From Pseudoflavonifractor phocaeensis (GTDB lineage Bacteria > Bacillota > Clostridia > Oscillospirales > Oscillospiraceae): a stretch of DNA of 33,709 bases. Shown here piece by piece: positions 31,211-33,709 of the stretch. Numbering within the stretch: position 1 is the stretch's first letter; every line of letters starts with the position of its first letter. The position numbers and the translations under genes are program-made. The notes beneath the pieces were generated by a model. The model did no database searches. It was not told the DNA's origin and was given only the letters and a program-made list of their open reading frames with translations. Location of the stretch: the NCBI RefSeq assembly GCF_016901735.1, contig NZ_JACLZC010000030.1, forward strand, positions 1 through 33,709, read 5' to 3'.

Positions 31211-31239
31211 AGTATAGTACATTAGTTCTATTTTGTCAA
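31211..31239 (-). promoter_or_regulatory. promoter of the 35-aa microgene
   Basis: On the minus strand, perfect TTGACA (31234-31239), a 17-bp spacer, and TATACT (31211-31216). Spacing is ideal. It should be strong. Confidence 0.85.
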
Positions 31240-31301
31240 TCCCCGCACAGCTTGTGTGGATTAAAAATTTGTTGAAGCAGAAAAAGAGAGGAGCAGAAAA
31301 A

Positions 31302-31973
31302 ATGAAACGTGATGTCAGAAGCTTTTTGAGCGGATGCCTGGTCACGGCTGTGGCGATCAGCCTGACCGGCACGGTTGCGGCAACGGTCGCGCAAAAAACA
31401 CTGACTGCCGACTACAACAACATCAAAGTCACGCTGGACGGCCAGAGCGTCAATCTCGTGGACGCAAATGGCGCCGCTGTGGAGCCCTTCGCAGTCAGCG
31501 GCACTACTTATCTGCCCGTTCGTGCGGTTGCCAATGCCCTCGGCCTTAACGTAGCGTGGGACGGAAACACCCAGACCGTGGTCCTGACCAGTGGAAACAA
31601 TACCTCCGAAAATAGCTCCAACAATATCGGCGACTATTATGTTACCGTTGACAGTGCAAAGACCACGGAAGATCGAGATGGGAATCCGGTCATGATCGTA
31701 ACGTGCACCTGGACCAACAACAGCGATGAGACAACTTCCGCTGTCATGTCCCTGATCGCAAGGGCCTATCAGAACGGCGTGGAACTAGATAGCGCCTATA
31801 TGATCGACGACTTTGACTCCAATACGATGACAAATCTGCGCCCTGGCGCTTCCACTCAGGTCCAATATGCGTTCGAGCTGGACGGCTCCAGCTCGGCTGT
31901 GGAGTTCGAGGTGTTCGAGGCATTTACAGCTGGAGATACCGGATCGGTTACCAAGACTTTCACAGTGGGCTGA
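31302..31973 (+). CDS. secreted stalk-domain protein (copper amine oxidase N-like + DUF5067-like), lysogenic-conversion candidate
   Basis: A 223-aa protein on the plus strand, start chosen by GAGAGGAGCAGAAAAA before the ATG. The N-terminus (MKRDVRSFLSGCLVTAVAIS then LTGTVAATVAQ) looks like a Sec signal peptide. Residues about 40-95 (ITVTLDGQSVNLVDANG-like: NIKVTLDGQSVNLVDANG, then GTTYLPVRAVANALGLNVAW and VVLTSGN) match the copper amine oxidase N-terminal/stalk domain. Residues about 105-215 (YYVTVDSAKTTEDRDGNPVM then TWTNNSDETTSAV, MTNLRPGASTQVQYAFEL) match DUF5067. It is likely exported and cell-surface, so it would alter the lysogen surface. Confidence 0.85.
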   Translation: MKRDVRSFLSGCLVTAVAISLTGTVAATVAQKTLTADYNNIKVTLDGQSVNLVDANGAAVEPFAVSGTTYLPVRAVANALGLNVAWDGNTQTVVLTSGNNTSENSSNNIGDYYVTVDSAKTTEDRDGNPVMIVTCTWTNNSDETTSAVMSLIARAYQNGVELDSAYMIDDFDSNTMTNLRPGASTQVQYAFELDGSSSAVEFEVFEAFTAGDTGSVTKTFTVG

Positions 31974-31990
31974 ATCAAACGATGAAAATA

Positions 31991-32020
31991 GGGCAGCGGA
32001 GCCACAACGCCCCGCTGCCC
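31991..32020. terminator. hairpin between the stalk gene and integrase
   Basis: GGGCAGCGG and CCGCTGCCC form a perfect 9-bp stem (12-nt loop). In the minus direction it is followed by TATTTTC, in the plus direction by TTACC, so it may be a weak bidirectional terminator between the two genes. Confidence 0.5.
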
Positions 32021-32048
32021 TTACCATATCAGGAGGTGACACGACACA

Positions 32049-33161
32049 ATGAAATGCCGGAAATGCCGCACGGAGATTCCGGACGAAAGCAAGTTCTGCC
32101 TGAAATGCGGGGCCAAGCAGGAGGTCAGACAAGGCGTCAAAAGCCGGGGCAACGGCTTGGGCACGGCCATCAAGCGGGGCAATACCTGGACGGCCATCTG
32201 GACGGTGGAGATCTACCCCGATTCCGAGGAAAAGAAGATCCACCAGAAACGCCGGTGGAAGGGCGGCTTCAAAACCAAGACCGCCGCCCTGGCCTACGCC
32301 GCCAACCCGGAGCCCGAACAGGCGGCCTCCCCCACCCTCCGCACCTACTGGGAGAGCTGGAGCCGCACCGAGCTGCCCGATCTGTCCAAGAGCAAGCAGA
32401 CCGCCCTAAAAATCGCATGGGGCAAGCTGGAGGGACTGGCCGGCCGGCGCATGGATGAGCTGACCATCGACAACCTGCAAACCTGCATCGATGACAAGGC
32501 CCAGACCTACTACCCCGCCAAGGATATGAAAACCGTCCTCTCTCACCTCTTCAAGCGCGCCGTGGCCGAAGGAAACGCCCGCACCAACCTGGCGGACTTT
32601 ATCCGCCTGCCCCCGCTGGAAGAAAAAGAGCTCCAGCCCTTTACCGAGCTGGAGCTGCATAAACTGTGGAGCGCTTACGGAAACGGAGATACCTTTGTGG
32701 GCTTCGTGCTGCTCATGATCTACACCGGCATGATGCCCGGCGAGCTGCTGGCCTTCAAGGCCGACATGGTGGACTGGGAGGCGTCGGAGATCCGTGGCTG
32801 CGGCTTAAAAACCAAAAAGCGCAAAGAAACCCCCATCGTGTTCCCCCATATGATCGCCCCCGTCCTGGCCAATCTCATCGAGCGGAGCAGCAGCCGGGTG
32901 GGCTATGTGGTGGGCATGAACAAGGACAATTTCTATGCCGCGTACCACGCCGCCCTCCGGCGGGTGGAGGTGCGGGACTTGCCGCCCTACTCCTGCCGGC
33001 ACACCACCGCCACAGCGCTGGCCCTGGGCAACATCGCCCCCAGCGTCATCCAGGAAGTCATGCGCCACACCAAATTCTCCACCACCCAGCGCTACATCCA
33101 CCCCGACAGCGCCGCCGCGCTGGCCGCCGTCAACACCATGGGCAGGGGCAAAGAGTGCTAA
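32049..33161 (+). CDS. int: tyrosine recombinase (integrase) with N-terminal zinc ribbon
   Basis: A 370-aa protein. Residues 1-23 (MKCRKCRTEIPDESKFCLKC) are a zinc ribbon with CxxC pairs at 3/6 and 17/20. A SAM-like core-binding domain spans about 95-180 (TLRTYWESWSRTELPDLSKS). The catalytic domain has YTGMMPGELLAF (225-236), where the first catalytic Arg is expected but Met 229 is found, then KTKKRK (Lys), PPYSCRHTTAT (R317, H318), RHTKFSTTQRYIH (H340, Y349). It should integrate the phage at a site beside the tRNA-Ser genes. It has an AGGAGGTGA binding site 11 nt from the ATG. Confidence 0.9.
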   Translation: MKCRKCRTEIPDESKFCLKCGAKQEVRQGVKSRGNGLGTAIKRGNTWTAIWTVEIYPDSEEKKIHQKRRWKGGFKTKTAALAYAANPEPEQAASPTLRTYWESWSRTELPDLSKSKQTALKIAWGKLEGLAGRRMDELTIDNLQTCIDDKAQTYYPAKDMKTVLSHLFKRAVAEGNARTNLADFIRLPPLEEKELQPFTELELHKLWSAYGNGDTFVGFVLLMIYTGMMPGELLAFKADMVDWEASEIRGCGLKTKKRKETPIVFPHMIAPVLANLIERSSSRVGYVVGMNKDNFYAAYHAALRRVEVRDLPPYSCRHTTATALALGNIAPSVIQEVMRHTKFSTTQRYIHPDSAAALAAVNTMGRGKEC

Positions 33162-33188
33162 CTGTACTGCTAACTATAAATTCTGTCA

Positions 33189-33222
33189 ACGCGCTTTTTC
33201 ACCCGCCGGGGCGCGTTTTTTC
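33189..33222 (+). terminator. terminator downstream of integrase
   Basis: ACGCGC (33189-33194) pairs with GCGCGT (33211-33216), with a CCCGCCGGG inner hairpin in the loop, followed by TTTTTTC. It lies 28 bp after the integrase stop. Confidence 0.6.
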
Positions 33223-33248
33223 ATTTTGCCCTTAAAATTGCAGGAAAT

Positions 33249-33297
33249 AAAAAAAGAGGACTGGAACCAACGTCTTTCCGTTGATTTCAGTCCTCTT
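33249..33297 (-). terminator. terminator of the tRNA-Ser operon
   Basis: On the minus strand just after the tRNA 3' end, AAGAGGACTG (with an inner CAACG/CGTTG pairing) folds back on CAGTCCTCTT and is followed by TTTTTATTT. It is a strong Rho-independent terminator immediately after the encoded CCA. Confidence 0.85.
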
Positions 33298-33388
33298 TGG
33301 CGGAGAAGGAGGGATTTGAACCCTCGCTGCGGTTTCCCACACTACTCCCTTAGCAGGGGAGCCCCTTCGGCCACTTGGGTACTTCTCC
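33298..33388 (-). tRNA. tRNA-Ser (anticodon GCU)
   Basis: On the minus strand, a complete type II tRNA with acceptor GGAGAAG/CTTCTCC, a long variable arm (GTGTGGGAAACCGCAG region), T arm GGGTTCAAATCCC and encoded CCA. The anticodon GCU (plus-strand AGC at 33352-33354) reads AGC/AGU codons. The second tRNA-Ser lies 32 bp to the right and shares its promoter. Confidence 0.95.
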
Positions 33389-33420
33389 ACGCCGATTGCG
33401 GCCCTTTCCTGAAAGAAAAG

Positions 33421-33507
33421 TGGCGGAGAGAGTGGGATTCGAACCCACGGCTCTTGCGAGTCACCGGTTTTCAAGACCGGCTCCTTAAACCACTCGGACA
33501 TCTCTCC
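33421..33507 (-). tRNA. tRNA-Ser (anticodon UGA)
   Basis: On the minus strand, acceptor GGAGAGA/TCTCTCC, anticodon stem CCGGT/ACCGG with loop CTTGAAA (anticodon UGA, plus-strand TCA at 33471-33473), T arm GTGGGTTCGAATCCCAC, encoded CCA. It would read UCA and other UCN codons. First gene of the two-tRNA operon. Confidence 0.95.
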
Positions 33508-33542
33508 ACGTCCGAACTCGTTTCAGTCAAGCGACAGATAGA

Positions 33543-33571
33543 ATAATACCATACTCTCTCCACCTTGTCAA
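33543..33571 (-). promoter_or_regulatory. promoter of the tRNA-Ser operon
   Basis: On the minus strand, perfect TTGACA (33566-33571), a 17-bp spacer and TATTAT (33543-33548), about 36 bp before the tRNA(UGA) 5' end. It is a strong host promoter. Confidence 0.9.
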
Positions 33572-33709
33572 GCCACTTTTCCCCCTTTTTTATTTTTCTT
33601 CTTGTAGGAGTACAATACATGTTGGACAGTTGAATAAAAAAGGATGAAGGATAGGGCCTCATCGGTTAAAGTTGAGTTGCGACACAACAACTTGACGAGA
33701 GGGGGCCAT
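33572..33709. other. host flank, no gene identified
   Basis: A short AT-rich stretch upstream of the tRNA promoter. I see no open frame with a ribosome binding site longer than a few codons; neither strand shows a recognisable gene. Confidence 0.4.

Noticed and set aside
31240..31301. Promoter of the stalk-domain gene
   Set aside because: No hexamer pair with acceptable spacing was seen. TTGTCA at 31233 is the reverse side of the microgene promoter and lacks a partner.

Overview
The window is most of an integrated temperate siphovirus (prophage) of a moderately GC-rich Gram-positive bacterium, ending on the right in a host tRNA-Ser locus. AGGAGG-type ribosome binding sites, TTGACA/TATAAT-type promoters and the HK97-fold, Gp15, Gp20, VapE, DUF2800 and DUF2815 families point to Bacillota. 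The high GC suggests an Oscillospiraceae-like Clostridia host, but the genus cannot be fixed from the sequence. The left end of the prophage, where lysis genes and the other attachment site are expected, lies outside the window.

Layout from right to left. Positions 33298-33709 are host: tRNA-Ser(GCU) and tRNA-Ser(UGA) on the minus strand with a strong promoter and a terminator. Next comes the lysogeny module: a plus-strand tyrosine integrase with an N-terminal zinc ribbon, a plus-strand secreted stalk-domain protein, a 35-aa minus-strand microprotein with its own promoter and terminator, and a plus-strand XRE repressor. A divergent operator/promoter region at 30496-30639 launches the leftward early operon. 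That operon runs from 30495 to about 18363. It holds small regulators, an exported lipoprotein, DUF2800, DUF2815, a family A DNA polymerase, a VapE-type primase-helicase, a VRR-NUC nuclease and an SNF2 helicase. A cluster of ATGTAAC repeats sits just after the primase-helicase gene and may be the replication origin.

A promoter at 18321-18348 starts the leftward late operon: small and large terminase, portal, a MuF-like minor capsid protein with an apparent toxin tail, and its candidate immunity gene. A terminator follows, then scaffold, major capsid, connector and minor capsid genes, tail tube, tail chaperones, tape measure, distal tail and tail-tip proteins, and fibre genes. A family 92-like glycosyltransferase lies between two fibre genes, one of which carries a 37-triplet collagen-like repeat.

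The most interesting points are the capsid-toxin/immunity pair (13181-14898), the glycosyltransferase inside the fibre cluster, the AT-rich swapped segment in the fibre gene at 2237-3529, the integrase with Met where the first catalytic Arg is expected, and a plus-strand gene lying antisense within the early operon. Gene calls are from reading the sequence only; no database search was possible.
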